64,000 bases of DNA from an uncultured Bacteroides sp. Its GTDB lineage: Bacteria; Bacteroidota; Bacteroidia; Bacteroidales; Bacteroidaceae. The translations under genes were made by a program, and so were the position numbers. Below, in pieces: positions 53,005-62,656 of the stretch. A model generated the notes under the pieces. That model worked only from the letters and a program-made list of their open reading frames with translations. It did not search any database and had not been told where the DNA came from. The number at the start of each line of letters is the position of its first letter. Position 1 is the stretch's first letter. The stretch lies in assembly GCF_963666545.1 (NCBI RefSeq), contig NZ_OY762899.1, forward strand, positions 806,001-870,000. The letters are read 5' to 3'.

Positions 53005-54513
53005 TTATTCGACTGCTACATCATATTTAAATGTCAGCACATGATTATTGGCGTCTAAGAACGACACATAACCTATTCCGGTTGATGTAAACTGCATATT
53101 CAAATCATCACAGACCACATCTGCTATTACTTTTGGCGAACTCCATTGTTGAGTGTCGCTGTCCAGATACACAACTGTAGGATAGTCTTGCTCATTACGA
53201 TATACCACAAATGGTGTTCCATCGGGCGCAATGGCCAGCCCCGTAGAAGTATGGCTATTGATAATCATGTTAATCGGTTCTCCACCAACGGTAGACCATG
53301 TTTTATCTGCCGCGTTATACTTTCTCAGTCTGGGTCTGTACGAACCGGCGATTAACGCATCATCGCTCGTCAACACATAAACGGCCTCATCTGTAGCAGC
53401 CATATTCAAAGTAACAATACTGGTTTGTGTTGCTCCCGCCTCTAAATAATTACTCAACAAGCTCGTCCAAGATCCATTCAAATATTTATAAACCGAATAG
53501 CCATAGTTAACCCCATCCACAGTTCCTCGATAGATAACAGACAAGTAAGCGTCCGATCCTGATTTTGCCATTTTACATAGATAAATCGGTGTAGCTGAAG
53601 CTAATAAAGGTAACCCGGCATTATTCCATGTTCCGCTATATTGAGACATCACGAGTTCATTTCTAGCGAAAGAGACCGCCCTACTTGTATTAATTTGCGC
53701 TACAATAGGCTTATTCTCCTCTACTACCGCCAATTCTATTTTGGTAGATTGAGCCTGCACGAAACCTTTCTCTCCTACATAATTCCAAGAAGTTCCATCC
53801 CATTTCATCATTGAAGCAGCACCCTTAACAGCCGCAGTTTGATCACTATAAGCCACATAAGGATATCCCTTACTATCAAAATCAACGCTATAATTAGACG
53901 AAGCAACTTCTCCTTCGCTAAAACCATCTGTTGAACCAACGATTGCCCAAACTCCGTTGACTAACTTAGCCAAAGACATCTTAGATTTGGGAGCCTCAGC
54001 ATCCTTTATTTTAAATGCCAGATATGGAATCTCTTCTGTGGGACTAATCACCAACCGGGCTCCCGAATAAACCGTTTTATCAGCAAAATCAGCCATTCTC
54101 GTCCAAACCATATTGGTGGCTTTGGTTACAGTTACGGAGTACTTGACATTCGACTTCCCATTGCTCACAATATAGTCCAACGGAACAGAAAAGTCATTAG
54201 GCGATGCTCCACTAACTTGCGTCACGCCATCTAAAAGAACTATATTTTTGTCGTTCATCGTGAAACGAGCCACTAGATGCGTTCTATCCAAAAACGCAGG
54301 AAGAGGAATCGTCAGTTTATTATCAGTTGGAACAGCACTCACAACATAATCTTTAGAAAGTATACCCTGATTATCCTCTGCATAAAAACCAAACGATAAT
54401 AACTTAGGCTCAATAGTCGTTTCCACCTCATCATCGCCACTATCAGAACAAGATGAAAACACAGTCACCGTGGCAATCATTAATACCCATACTAATTTTC
54501 TTAAAATTTCCAT
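53005..54513 (-). CDS. Surface lipoprotein with propeller-like repeats
   Basis: A 502-residue lipoprotein from the ATG at 54513 (lipobox FSSC, Cys22). Residues 30-115 look like a DUF5018-type beta domain (KLLSFGFYAEDNQGILSKDYVVSAVPTDN). Residues 120-502 contain repeated units of the type YPYVAYSDQTAAVKGAASMMKWDGTSWNYVG, TPFVVYRNEQDYPTVVYLDSDTQQWSS and IGYVSFLDANNHVLTF, typical of a beta-propeller. No catalytic motif is seen. It may bind ligand at the cell surface for the SusCD pair upstream. It lies 41 bp after the M16 peptidase gene. Confidence 0.65.
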   Translation of the reverse strand: MEILRKLVWVLMIATVTVFSSCSDSGDDEVETTIEPKLLSFGFYAEDNQGILSKDYVVSAVPTDNKLTIPLPAFLDRTHLVARFTMNDKNIVLLDGVTQVSGASPNDFSVPLDYIVSNGKSNVKYSVTVTKATNMVWTRMADFADKTVYSGARLVISPTEEIPYLAFKIKDAEAPKSKMSLAKLVNGVWAIVGSTDGFSEGEVASSNYSVDFDSKGYPYVAYSDQTAAVKGAASMMKWDGTSWNYVGEKGFVQAQSTKIELAVVEENKPIVAQINTSRAVSFARNELVMSQYSGTWNNAGLPLLASATPIYLCKMAKSGSDAYLSVIYRGTVDGVNYGYSVYKYLNGSWTSLLSNYLEAGATQTSIVTLNMAATDEAVYVLTSDDALIAGSYRPRLRKYNAADKTWSTVGGEPINMIINSHTSTGLAIAPDGTPFVVYRNEQDYPTVVYLDSDTQQWSSPKVIADVVCDDLNMQFTSTGIGYVSFLDANNHVLTFKYDVAVE

Positions 54514-54554
54514 AAAAAACAATCTTAAGGACTCAATGTCCGATTAATAAAAAG

Positions 54555-57371
54555 CTAATCTATCGTATATGTTTTGGGATAAAGCACCCCCTTAATCATT
54601 GGTTCTTCCAAAAGTGAAGACTGAATGAATGTCGCTAGTTCTTCAACAGTCAAGCGGTTAACCAATTGCTCGTATTGCTCAAAATAGCCCCAGTTCTCTT
54701 CCTCATTGTAAATTGAATTTCTGATGGAAGTACTCCAGAAAGAATTCTTCTGCTTGTCAAGCATAAACTCTTTCAGCATATTCTGTTTCACATCACGCAA
54801 AATAGCATCAAAAGCCTGCGGATGATCCGATAAGTTCTTCAAGTCATCTTTCACAGCCTTCACTAACACATCCACATCTTGCGGCAAACAAGAGAAGCCA
54901 ATCATTGTACGCGACAAGAAATTCGGATAACGAGTAGCACTCGCCGCCACACTCACGCTATAAACCTTTCCCATCTCTTCACGCAAGTGATTCAGCAGAG
55001 AAGTTCTTAAAACAGCCTTCAACACATTCTGCTTAAGAAGATATGTGCGAAAATCGCCCTGCAACGTATCCTGTTGAAAAGCCAGTGAAACAATCGCTTT
55101 CGGAGAGTCACCATCGTGCCGTTCAAGTACCACATCTTTTCGTGGAATCATCCTCTCGGCAAATTGATAACCGATATTTGAACTTCCTTTAGGCAATCCT
55201 CCCAAATACGTCACAACGTACTCTCTAATATCTTCCAGTTTACAATCGCCAATAATCACAAACGTATACCCGTCGGCCGGGCCATAAAAACGATTAAACA
55301 ATGGCAACATGACATCTTCGTGCACTTTCGCGTCAATTAAAGAGTCAGTCAACTCTGTATTGGTATAATTTCGTCCGCTAAGCAACCACGAAAATTCTCT
55401 TTGGAAGACATCCGCAGGTGTATCCGTTTTCAATCGGAAACTTTCTTTTGTCTTATCAATGACTTGCTTGTAGATTTCTTTATCAAGCTTGGGCTCGGTC
55501 CATTTCAAATAGAGTAATTGAAAGAGAGTTTCCGCATCTTTTAGCTGCGCACCTCCTGCTATCCCTGTCCTTGTCTTATCAACAAGGAATCGCATCGATG
55601 CCGAGTTTCCGGCCAAGTAGTAATTCAAAGCACTTCTGCTAAATTCACCTGCTCCAGATACCGGTATGATGGAACTGGCAAACACCCCGCTATTGTATTG
55701 CAAAGAGTCCAGTGAATACAAACCGCCCTTACGAAAACCAGTCAGCATAATTTTGCCCAAGTCTTGTTTCGATGGTTTAAACACCACCCTCACTCCATTA
55801 TCCAGATACAAAGAGACAGCCCCCAGTTCAGTGATGCTATCTTCCCTCGTAATAGTACCTTTTCTATCTACCCGGCACAACACTTCCGGAATAAACACAT
55901 CCTTTTTATAAGGAATTACCGACTGTTTTCTCTTTTCAGCAATAAACTGTAGCAAATCATCGGTAGAAGAAACTTCTTTGTATACCTCGTTATTGGCTCT
56001 TAACAAGTAATGCATCTTTTTAGGACGATACATCTCTGCCAACTTTTTCACCAGATACACCGAATCTATTTTAGGCAAATAATGCTCCAGCAGTTCATAT
56101 TCCTGCTCTGGAGAAATGAGTTGATTACCCACATAAAATTCAGAATAAACATCTTCCATCAGCTTATCTGAAGCAGTCTTTTGCTTACTATCTATCCTGT
56201 TCTTTTGTTGACTCATCAAGGTTTTCTTCACCCTATCAATTTCAGCATTGTTAAACCCATAACTAAACAGTTGTTTTTGCTGAGCTACAAATTCACCAAT
56301 GCCCTGCTTTACTTTCCCCGGTACCAATTCTACTGATTCGAGCAAGATCCCTTTCGTATTTAAAAAACCGGAATATTGAATAGAGGCCTTTTTATAAGTA
56401 GGATTTTCAAAAGCAAAAGCATTCATCCTTACTTTTAAGAGTCGGTTTATTAGGGCCCTGGTCAGATACTCCCGGTAATCCGTTTCATTTTTCACTGCTC
56501 CCGGCAAAGGGAGTAATAAAATCATGTCCAGTTCAACGGTGTTCAAAGACTCATGCGTCACAATCTTGGCACTCTCCTTTTTATATGAAGCGATGTCGTA
56601 CAACTTCGCCTTTGGATGTTCAACTGGTTTCAACCCGCCAAACTTCTCTTCAATGAGCTTCCGAACCTGATCGGGATTAACATCTCCTACCACCGCAACC
56701 GCCATTAAAGAAGGCCTGTACCATGTATTATAATAATTTCGGATTCTTTCCGGAGAACAGTGCTTTATCACAGCCGTATCTCCAATGGTCAACCTTTCCG
56801 CAAAACGAGATCCATTCAGTAGCTCCATCAACAACGCATTCTCGCTATCACGCTTGGGTCCCGTTTTAGAAAGCCATTCCGAAAGAATAACCCCTCTCTC
56901 CTTTTCCACTTGCATACTATCTATACACAAGCCCCCGGCCCAATCGGCCAAGATCGTTAAGGTAGAATCTACCATTAGTGGGTTAGCCGAAGGTAGCTGC
57001 AACTTAAAGACCGTTTCATTAAAAGAAGTATGCGCATTCAAATCCTTGCCGAATTTGGCCCCTTTAGACTCTAAGAAGCGCACCATTCCATCATCCGGAA
57101 AATGTTTGCTCCCATTAAAAGCCATGTGTTCCAGAAAATGCGCCAGACCTTTCTGATTATCTTGTTCTATGGTCGATCCCGCCTTCACAAAAAGTCTATA
57201 CACGGCTTCTCCCCGAGGATAATCATTGGGATAAATATAATAAGTAAGTCCGTTTTTTAACTGTCCCTTTATTAACTTCGGATCGGCAGGTAGCGGCCGG
57301 CCTCCATTCGCCAGCACCTGCAGTGTCCCTAGCCATAATCCGATAAACACCATTATAACGATTTGTCTCAT
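54555..57371 (-). CDS. M16-family zinc metallopeptidase
   Basis: A 938-residue exported peptidase (signal peptide about 1-21). The inverted zinc motif HFLEH (H78, E81, H82) and the distal Glu, probably E158 in VEKERGVILSEW, complete the active site of the N-terminal half. The C-terminal half (about 500-938) is the inactive partner lobe with SRTMIGFSCLP and YSVSVAASATRYP. Length matches full-size pitrilysin-type enzymes, in which the two halves form a closed chamber that degrades short peptides. It lies in the SusCD operon, 11 bp after a small lipoprotein gene. It probably trims imported peptides in the periplasm. Confidence 0.92.
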   Translation of the reverse strand: MRQIVIMVFIGLWLGTLQVLANGGRPLPADPKLIKGQLKNGLTYYIYPNDYPRGEAVYRLFVKAGSTIEQDNQKGLAHFLEHMAFNGSKHFPDDGMVRFLESKGAKFGKDLNAHTSFNETVFKLQLPSANPLMVDSTLTILADWAGGLCIDSMQVEKERGVILSEWLSKTGPKRDSENALLMELLNGSRFAERLTIGDTAVIKHCSPERIRNYYNTWYRPSLMAVAVVGDVNPDQVRKLIEEKFGGLKPVEHPKAKLYDIASYKKESAKIVTHESLNTVELDMILLLPLPGAVKNETDYREYLTRALINRLLKVRMNAFAFENPTYKKASIQYSGFLNTKGILLESVELVPGKVKQGIGEFVAQQKQLFSYGFNNAEIDRVKKTLMSQQKNRIDSKQKTASDKLMEDVYSEFYVGNQLISPEQEYELLEHYLPKIDSVYLVKKLAEMYRPKKMHYLLRANNEVYKEVSSTDDLLQFIAEKRKQSVIPYKKDVFIPEVLCRVDRKGTITREDSITELGAVSLYLDNGVRVVFKPSKQDLGKIMLTGFRKGGLYSLDSLQYNSGVFASSIIPVSGAGEFSRSALNYYLAGNSASMRFLVDKTRTGIAGGAQLKDAETLFQLLYLKWTEPKLDKEIYKQVIDKTKESFRLKTDTPADVFQREFSWLLSGRNYTNTELTDSLIDAKVHEDVMLPLFNRFYGPADGYTFVIIGDCKLEDIREYVVTYLGGLPKGSSNIGYQFAERMIPRKDVVLERHDGDSPKAIVSLAFQQDTLQGDFRTYLLKQNVLKAVLRTSLLNHLREEMGKVYSVSVAASATRYPNFLSRTMIGFSCLPQDVDVLVKAVKDDLKNLSDHPQAFDAILRDVKQNMLKEFMLDKQKNSFWSTSIRNSIYNEEENWGYFEQYEQLVNRLTVEELATFIQSSLLEEPMIKGVLYPKTYTID

Positions 57372-57382
57372 TATCTATACTA

Positions 57383-57841
57383 TTAATTTTTCTTTTCTAT
57401 TACTAGTTCTTTCTGCAATCCATCGGGGCCCGGCAATCCTAGTGTCAAATCCAAGCTATTGCCTAACAAACGAATCGTAATAGTATTGTCTTTACTTTCA
57501 TCTACCTTGTTCGGTTTCCAACGTATGCGAATAGGCATATCATAAATGCCGGGTAAAAAAACCAGCGACGCGCCCTTGGTAACAAGTTCAAAATCAACGC
57601 CCTGCTTTAAGCCGTTGCCTACAACCATTTCATAAAACACCTCTACATTTTCCGCCAAAGGCTTAGAGCTTAAATACACACTATACGTATTTATGTTATT
57701 CACGTTTGATCCAACAACAGCCTTAGAAGCTCCACTTTCTGAAGCTATATATACAAAAGGATAGTCATAACTCGTACGTTCCTCTTCATTACAAGATACC
57801 AAGAAACAAAGCGCTCCCAGTAATATTATTAATCGTTTCAT
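57383..57841 (-). CDS. Small surface lipoprotein, DUF4843-like
   Basis: A 152-residue lipoprotein (lipobox LVSC, Cys17). After the linker it has a single beta-sandwich-like domain (about 27-150): YPFVYIASESGASKAVVG, TYSVYLSSKPLAENVEVFYEMVV, LVFLPGIYDMPIRIRWKPN and NTITIRLLGNSLDLTLG. This resembles DUF4843/Calx-beta-like small lipoproteins that often follow SusD genes. It lies 9 bp after the SusD gene and 11 bp before the M16 gene. An accessory ligand-binding role is inferred. Confidence 0.65.
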   Translation of the reverse strand: MKRLIILLGALCFLVSCNEEERTSYDYPFVYIASESGASKAVVGSNVNNINTYSVYLSSKPLAENVEVFYEMVVGNGLKQGVDFELVTKGASLVFLPGIYDMPIRIRWKPNKVDESKDNTITIRLLGNSLDLTLGLPGPDGLQKELVIEKKN

Positions 57842-57850
57842 ATCGCTATA

Positions 57851-59263
57851 TTATTTATTAACTGTAGGATTCGGTTGCATATTCGTATTCGCATCCAGTT
57901 CCACCTGAGGTATGGGTAATACAAAATAGTCACTCGGATAGGCTATCTGCCGTACAACAGAATTCGTACTTTTTCCCCTGAGCAGATTCTGCTTCTTTCG
58001 GGTTATATCAAAGAGGTTATGCCCTTCAAAGCAAAGTTCTTTGATTCTCTCTTTCTCTATCAGAGTATTTAAGCTTTCATCAGAATACTGTGCCATTATC
58101 TCATTAGCATAACTCTCATCAATAGCCCTTTTCAAAATAGCTTTTATATACATTCTGGCATCTGCATATTGTGCATTGTGCCAGCACGCTTCGGCTGCAT
58201 TCAAATACATTTCAGAGACTCTGAAAACCATTGGATCATCCCTATTTACCTGAGTGCCGGACTGACTGCTAAACAGATATTTAGAGCAATAAGAATTACC
58301 ACTAGCATTCTCCAACAATTTCAATCGTATGTCCCCTTCATCAAAGAGTGTCAGCAGCGTATCGGCAGGTGCAGCAGAGAGATCATAAAAAGTTTTCAAC
58401 TTTCCACTCTGGTCCTCCCCATTCAAGCGAAAAATAGTCTCGCCCGGCGTAGAAACAGTCCAATACATATTCAAAAAGGTAGTTCCTTCCGCCAGTGGCG
58501 TAGAAGCAATAGCCAGTTTAGCATATTTCTCCGCATTCACCCAGTCTTCCATGTATAAATACACCCGTGAATACAAAGCATACACCGCCTGTTTGGAGGC
58601 ATGATAAACACCTCTTTGCGGTATATTTGCAAAGGTCACAACCGCCTTATCCAAATCCGATAAAATCTGCGTATACACTGCTTTAACACTAGCACGTGAA
58701 ATGTCATCATCCGGTCCGGGAGTTTTAAGTAAAACAGGTATACCCAGATGAGAAGCATCACTCGTGTAATTATAAGGCTGGGCATAAGTTCTGCACAAAT
58801 CGAAATGACTCAAAGCTCTCAAAAATAAAGCCTCGCCAAGTATTCGGTTACACTCTTCCGATTTATTGGGATATTTAGACAAAATACTGGGCTGATATTG
58901 AATCACATTATTCACATTAGCCAGTGCCTCCAATATCCTGCGCCAAACATAGCCAACAGCACCGGTCTCCTGCTCTGCATCAGATGTATAGTTGTACTGA
59001 TCGAGCATTTCCGTTCCGGCAGCTACAGAGTTCATTCGTAACATATTTCCCGCCGCATCTGGATATTTAAGAAATTCATTATCATAATAGGCGTACACCT
59101 TATTATACGACCCTACCAACCCGGCATTCAATCCCTCTACATCCGAGAAAAATACCGGAATAGTCGTTTGGCCCTTCTGCTCAACTTCCAAAAAATTATC
59201 GCATCCGCTCAAAAGAAATGTCCAAAAGCAGGCACTCAGCATAATATATATTTTCCACTTCAT
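57851..59263 (-). CDS. SusD/RagB-family lipoprotein (ECF-regulated locus)
   Basis: A 470-residue outer-membrane lipoprotein (lipobox LLSGC, Cys21). Typical features: CDNFLEVEQKGQTTIPVFFSDVEGLNAGLVGSYN at the start, RILGEALFLRALSHFDLCRTYAQPYNYT near 140, the IEKERIKELCFEGHNLFDITRKKQ motif and YFVLPIPQVELDANTNMQPNPTVNK at the end. It is paired with the SusC 19 bp upstream. Confidence 0.93.
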   Translation of the reverse strand: MKWKIYIMLSACFWTFLLSGCDNFLEVEQKGQTTIPVFFSDVEGLNAGLVGSYNKVYAYYDNEFLKYPDAAGNMLRMNSVAAGTEMLDQYNYTSDAEQETGAVGYVWRRILEALANVNNVIQYQPSILSKYPNKSEECNRILGEALFLRALSHFDLCRTYAQPYNYTSDASHLGIPVLLKTPGPDDDISRASVKAVYTQILSDLDKAVVTFANIPQRGVYHASKQAVYALYSRVYLYMEDWVNAEKYAKLAIASTPLAEGTTFLNMYWTVSTPGETIFRLNGEDQSGKLKTFYDLSAAPADTLLTLFDEGDIRLKLLENASGNSYCSKYLFSSQSGTQVNRDDPMVFRVSEMYLNAAEACWHNAQYADARMYIKAILKRAIDESYANEIMAQYSDESLNTLIEKERIKELCFEGHNLFDITRKKQNLLRGKSTNSVVRQIAYPSDYFVLPIPQVELDANTNMQPNPTVNK

Positions 59264-59282
59264 ATTCTTTCTTATCTAAAAA

Positions 59283-62200
59283 TTACAAACCAAAATTAAG
59301 CGAGAATGAATAACCTCTTTCAAGCGGATAGCCACTCATACTTGTTTTATAAGAGTTCCTGTCTTTGCTTGAATAAGGCGACCACGCCAATAAATTATCA
59401 CCAATAAATGATAGAGAACAGTTGTTGATGCCCATTGTCCTCAACAGGCTAACCGGAACATGGTAAGTCAACACCACATTTTGAAGTCTCACCATGGTTT
59501 TGTTATACAAATAGCGGGTAGAACCCATTACTGAACTCGTAGAGATTCCCCAAAGCGGTTTCGGGTTCAATGCCAAATCGCCAGGTTTCTGCCAACGATC
59601 GAGCTGATCGACAGATTGGTTTTCAGACATTATATTTAAACCATCCGAATTAGAGTTTCGTCCGAACGAGCTATAGGCATAACCTCCTATCGTATAATTC
59701 AACAAGGCACGAAGCTCAAAATTCTTATACTCAAAAGTATTAGTGATACCACCAAAAAGAATGGGAGTGGAACTTTTTGAAGGCACCCTGTTATCCGTAT
59801 TATAAGTGCGGGTAATATTGCCATTGGCGTCATACCACAAAGGAGCTCCGTCTCGTGGATCAACCCCTGCCCAGCGAACCAAGTTGTAAGTATGAGTATC
59901 ATATCCTTCTTTCCATACCTGTTGGCCCATATTCTTTGAAATACCATTGTACAATTTCAAGAGTTTATTGCTATTGTGAGACATGTTTAAATCGGTAGTC
60001 CAGCCGAAATCACCTTCTTGTTTCGCCTTAAAATTCTCACTTGATATTGTGAGTTCCAAACCTTTATTCAGAATCGTTCCAACATTTCTATATACACGTG
60101 TATCACCCGTTGCTCTGCTCACATCGAGCTGACTCAGCAAATTAGTTGTTTTGTTGTGATAGCCTTCTATCTCAACATCCAGACGATTGAACAAGCGTAC
60201 TCTCAAACCAACATTCGTCATATACGTTGTTTCCCAGCTTAGTTTTGAATTTGAAGCTCCAGCCAGCACTCCTCCGTTCTCGCCCGCGTAGCTATAAGTT
60301 TCCCCATACTTATATAGCCCTAAAGCTTCCTGAGATCCCAAACGTGAATTTCCATTTACTCCATAACTAGCCTTAATTTTCATGATATTCATCCACGGAA
60401 TACTATAAAAGCTTTCGTTATGAACGTTCCATGATGCTCCTACCGAACCGAAGTTACCCCAACGAACATCAGTACCAAAGCGAGAATTACCATCGCGACG
60501 ACCATTAAAAGTCAGATAATAACGGCGATCATACGAATAACTTCCCTGAAACAACATAGAAGCTTTTCGCGTCGTACTGCTTGAGTTAGAGCCGTAGCGT
60601 TCTTCAGCATAACTTACATCTTGTATCTTGTCATTAATAAATCCCGATCCCGTAACTCCAACAGTGGTATATTCTTTAGCTCCTGCTTCCAAAGCCGCCA
60701 ATGCTCCTACAGTATGCTTACCAAAGCTACGGTTAAAATTCAATCGGTGAACGTTCGTCCAGTTCAGCAGAGTCAATGTGTTTCTGGTTGAATTGCCTAT
60801 CGGACCATCAGCGATCGTCATCCCTGACCAGTTTGTGCGGGCGCCGTATTGTTCATCACGCGAACTTTGGTAATCTACCCCCAACTGTACCGTGTAAGTC
60901 AACCCTTTCATCACTTTATACTCTAGCAGCAAATTGCCACTCGTATAAAGAGTCTTCTGATTATTCACGTTTTCCTCTCTTTCGGCCACACTGTTAAAGA
61001 ACTTATTTGCAACCCAATTTGGAGATCCATCGGTATTCTTACCTTCAATGGTTGTATTATACAGCCTGAACGTCCCATCCGCATTATAAGGTCCAACAAT
61101 TGGTAAGAATTCGTAATAATCAGTTCCCGGATTAAACAAATCATTGATGTTGTAAGAAGCATTCAAGTTAAATACCGCCTTCAACTTCCGATTCAAATTC
61201 ATATCAATATTCGTCCGCACAGACATACGTTGCTGTTTGTTTCCTTTTATTGTAGCTGAATTCTCAAAGTAAGCCCCCGAAATATAATACTTCGAAGCCT
61301 CTGTCCCGCCTTCTAACGACAAGTTCGTTTGCCAAGTATTTCCAGTGCCGTAAAACACATCCGACCAGTCGGTATCGGTACTACTATAAGCATTATTTTC
61401 GTTATCAGTAAACGGGAAATACCGCATATCATTTCCGGCATTCTGATAAGCCTCTTTAGCCAATCCAAGATACTGTTTGGCATTCAACATCTTATACTTG
61501 GTACTTTTATCAATCTGTGCTATTCCATATTGTGTCAGTACATGTAATCTCGTTTTTCCTTCACGGCCTTTTTTTGTGGTAATTAGAATCACTCCATTTG
61601 CTCCATCCGCCCCATAAATAGAAGTAGCCGTAGCATCTTTCAGTACTGTAAACGATTCAATATCATCTGGATTGATAAAAGACAGCGGACTAATCGTGCT
61701 ACTTAATCCCGGAATGAGGTTCGTGCTTTCTCCCGTGTAAATCGGTGTGCCGTCTACCACCCACAACGGTTCGTTAGAAGCTGATAAAGAAGCATCACCT
61801 CGCACGCGCAGATTATATCTGGGGCGGGTGTTGTCTGGTGAATCCGTATTCGGATCAATCCTCATGCCCGGTACCAATCCATCCAGCAACTTATCAACCC
61901 GCAAAGCCGGCAAAGATTTCAACTGGTCGGCCCCTACCTGGTAAGCACTACCTACTTGGTCAGAACGCTTCTGCGCTGTACCATAGGCTCCCACTATCAC
62001 CACATCACCAACGGAAATGGCATCCTCCTGCATCTGCACGTTAATGACGCTTCGATTTTTGAGAGCAACCAACTTCGTCTTCATTCCAATAAACGAAAAA
62101 GATAAAAGCGCATTTTCTGTATCTGGCACGACTAACGAATAACGTCCATCAAGATCGGTAATGGTCACAATCTTTGTCCCTTTCAGTTGTACGGTAACAC

Positions 62201-62639
62201 TCAGGCAAGGATCACCAAAACTATCCGTGACCTTTCCTGATATTGTTCTCTTATCTCCTACCTTCTGACCCACCTCTTCTTTCTTACTAACCGTAATTAT
62301 ACGTGATGAAATTTTGAAGGAGAAATCAGTTCCCGCAAACACGCGTGAAAGTACTTGGGCAACAGGCTCGTCAGTAGCCTTCACTGTGACCAGAGGCATT
62401 GTCTGCAACTGTTCATTATTAAACACAAAATCCAATTTCGTTTGTCTGTGAATCTCATCAAAGAGCGAACGAATGGGGACCTGAGTAACATTCAGAGTTA
62501 TCCGATGCTCGTCCATCGCCATTCCGGCTTCATGAGCAGTTGTGCCATGAGCCACTTGCCCTGCTATTGCAATGCCGGAGAAAGTCGGGCTACAAGCAAA
62601 CAAAGCCGCAAGCCACACTAATAGTTTTATTTTTTTCAT
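59283..62639 (-). CDS. SusC/RagA TonB-dependent transporter with STN signalling domain
   Basis: A 1,118-residue outer-membrane transporter from the ATG at 62639 (signal peptide to about 28). An STN domain (about 45-120, ITLNVTQVPIRSLFDEIHRQTKLDFVFNNEQL) is followed by CarboxypepD_reg (about 132-210, ISGKVTDSFGDPCLSVTVQLKGT), plug (about 220-355, VIVGAYGTAQKRSDQVGSAYQVG, IYGADGANGVILITTKKG) and barrel. The STN domain is the part that contacts FecR-type anti-sigma factors, here encoded 17 bp upstream. Ligand binding can therefore feed back on expression. The downstream M16 peptidase suggests a peptide-containing cargo. Confidence 0.94.
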   Translation of the reverse strand: MKKIKLLVWLAALFACSPTFSGIAIAGQVAHGTTAHEAGMAMDEHRITLNVTQVPIRSLFDEIHRQTKLDFVFNNEQLQTMPLVTVKATDEPVAQVLSRVFAGTDFSFKISSRIITVSKKEEVGQKVGDKRTISGKVTDSFGDPCLSVTVQLKGTKIVTITDLDGRYSLVVPDTENALLSFSFIGMKTKLVALKNRSVINVQMQEDAISVGDVVIVGAYGTAQKRSDQVGSAYQVGADQLKSLPALRVDKLLDGLVPGMRIDPNTDSPDNTRPRYNLRVRGDASLSASNEPLWVVDGTPIYTGESTNLIPGLSSTISPLSFINPDDIESFTVLKDATATSIYGADGANGVILITTKKGREGKTRLHVLTQYGIAQIDKSTKYKMLNAKQYLGLAKEAYQNAGNDMRYFPFTDNENNAYSSTDTDWSDVFYGTGNTWQTNLSLEGGTEASKYYISGAYFENSATIKGNKQQRMSVRTNIDMNLNRKLKAVFNLNASYNINDLFNPGTDYYEFLPIVGPYNADGTFRLYNTTIEGKNTDGSPNWVANKFFNSVAEREENVNNQKTLYTSGNLLLEYKVMKGLTYTVQLGVDYQSSRDEQYGARTNWSGMTIADGPIGNSTRNTLTLLNWTNVHRLNFNRSFGKHTVGALAALEAGAKEYTTVGVTGSGFINDKIQDVSYAEERYGSNSSSTTRKASMLFQGSYSYDRRYYLTFNGRRDGNSRFGTDVRWGNFGSVGASWNVHNESFYSIPWMNIMKIKASYGVNGNSRLGSQEALGLYKYGETYSYAGENGGVLAGASNSKLSWETTYMTNVGLRVRLFNRLDVEIEGYHNKTTNLLSQLDVSRATGDTRVYRNVGTILNKGLELTISSENFKAKQEGDFGWTTDLNMSHNSNKLLKLYNGISKNMGQQVWKEGYDTHTYNLVRWAGVDPRDGAPLWYDANGNITRTYNTDNRVPSKSSTPILFGGITNTFEYKNFELRALLNYTIGGYAYSSFGRNSNSDGLNIMSENQSVDQLDRWQKPGDLALNPKPLWGISTSSVMGSTRYLYNKTMVRLQNVVLTYHVPVSLLRTMGINNCSLSFIGDNLLAWSPYSSKDRNSYKTSMSGYPLERGYSFSLNFGL

Positions 62640-62656
62640 AAGCAATATCTAAATTA

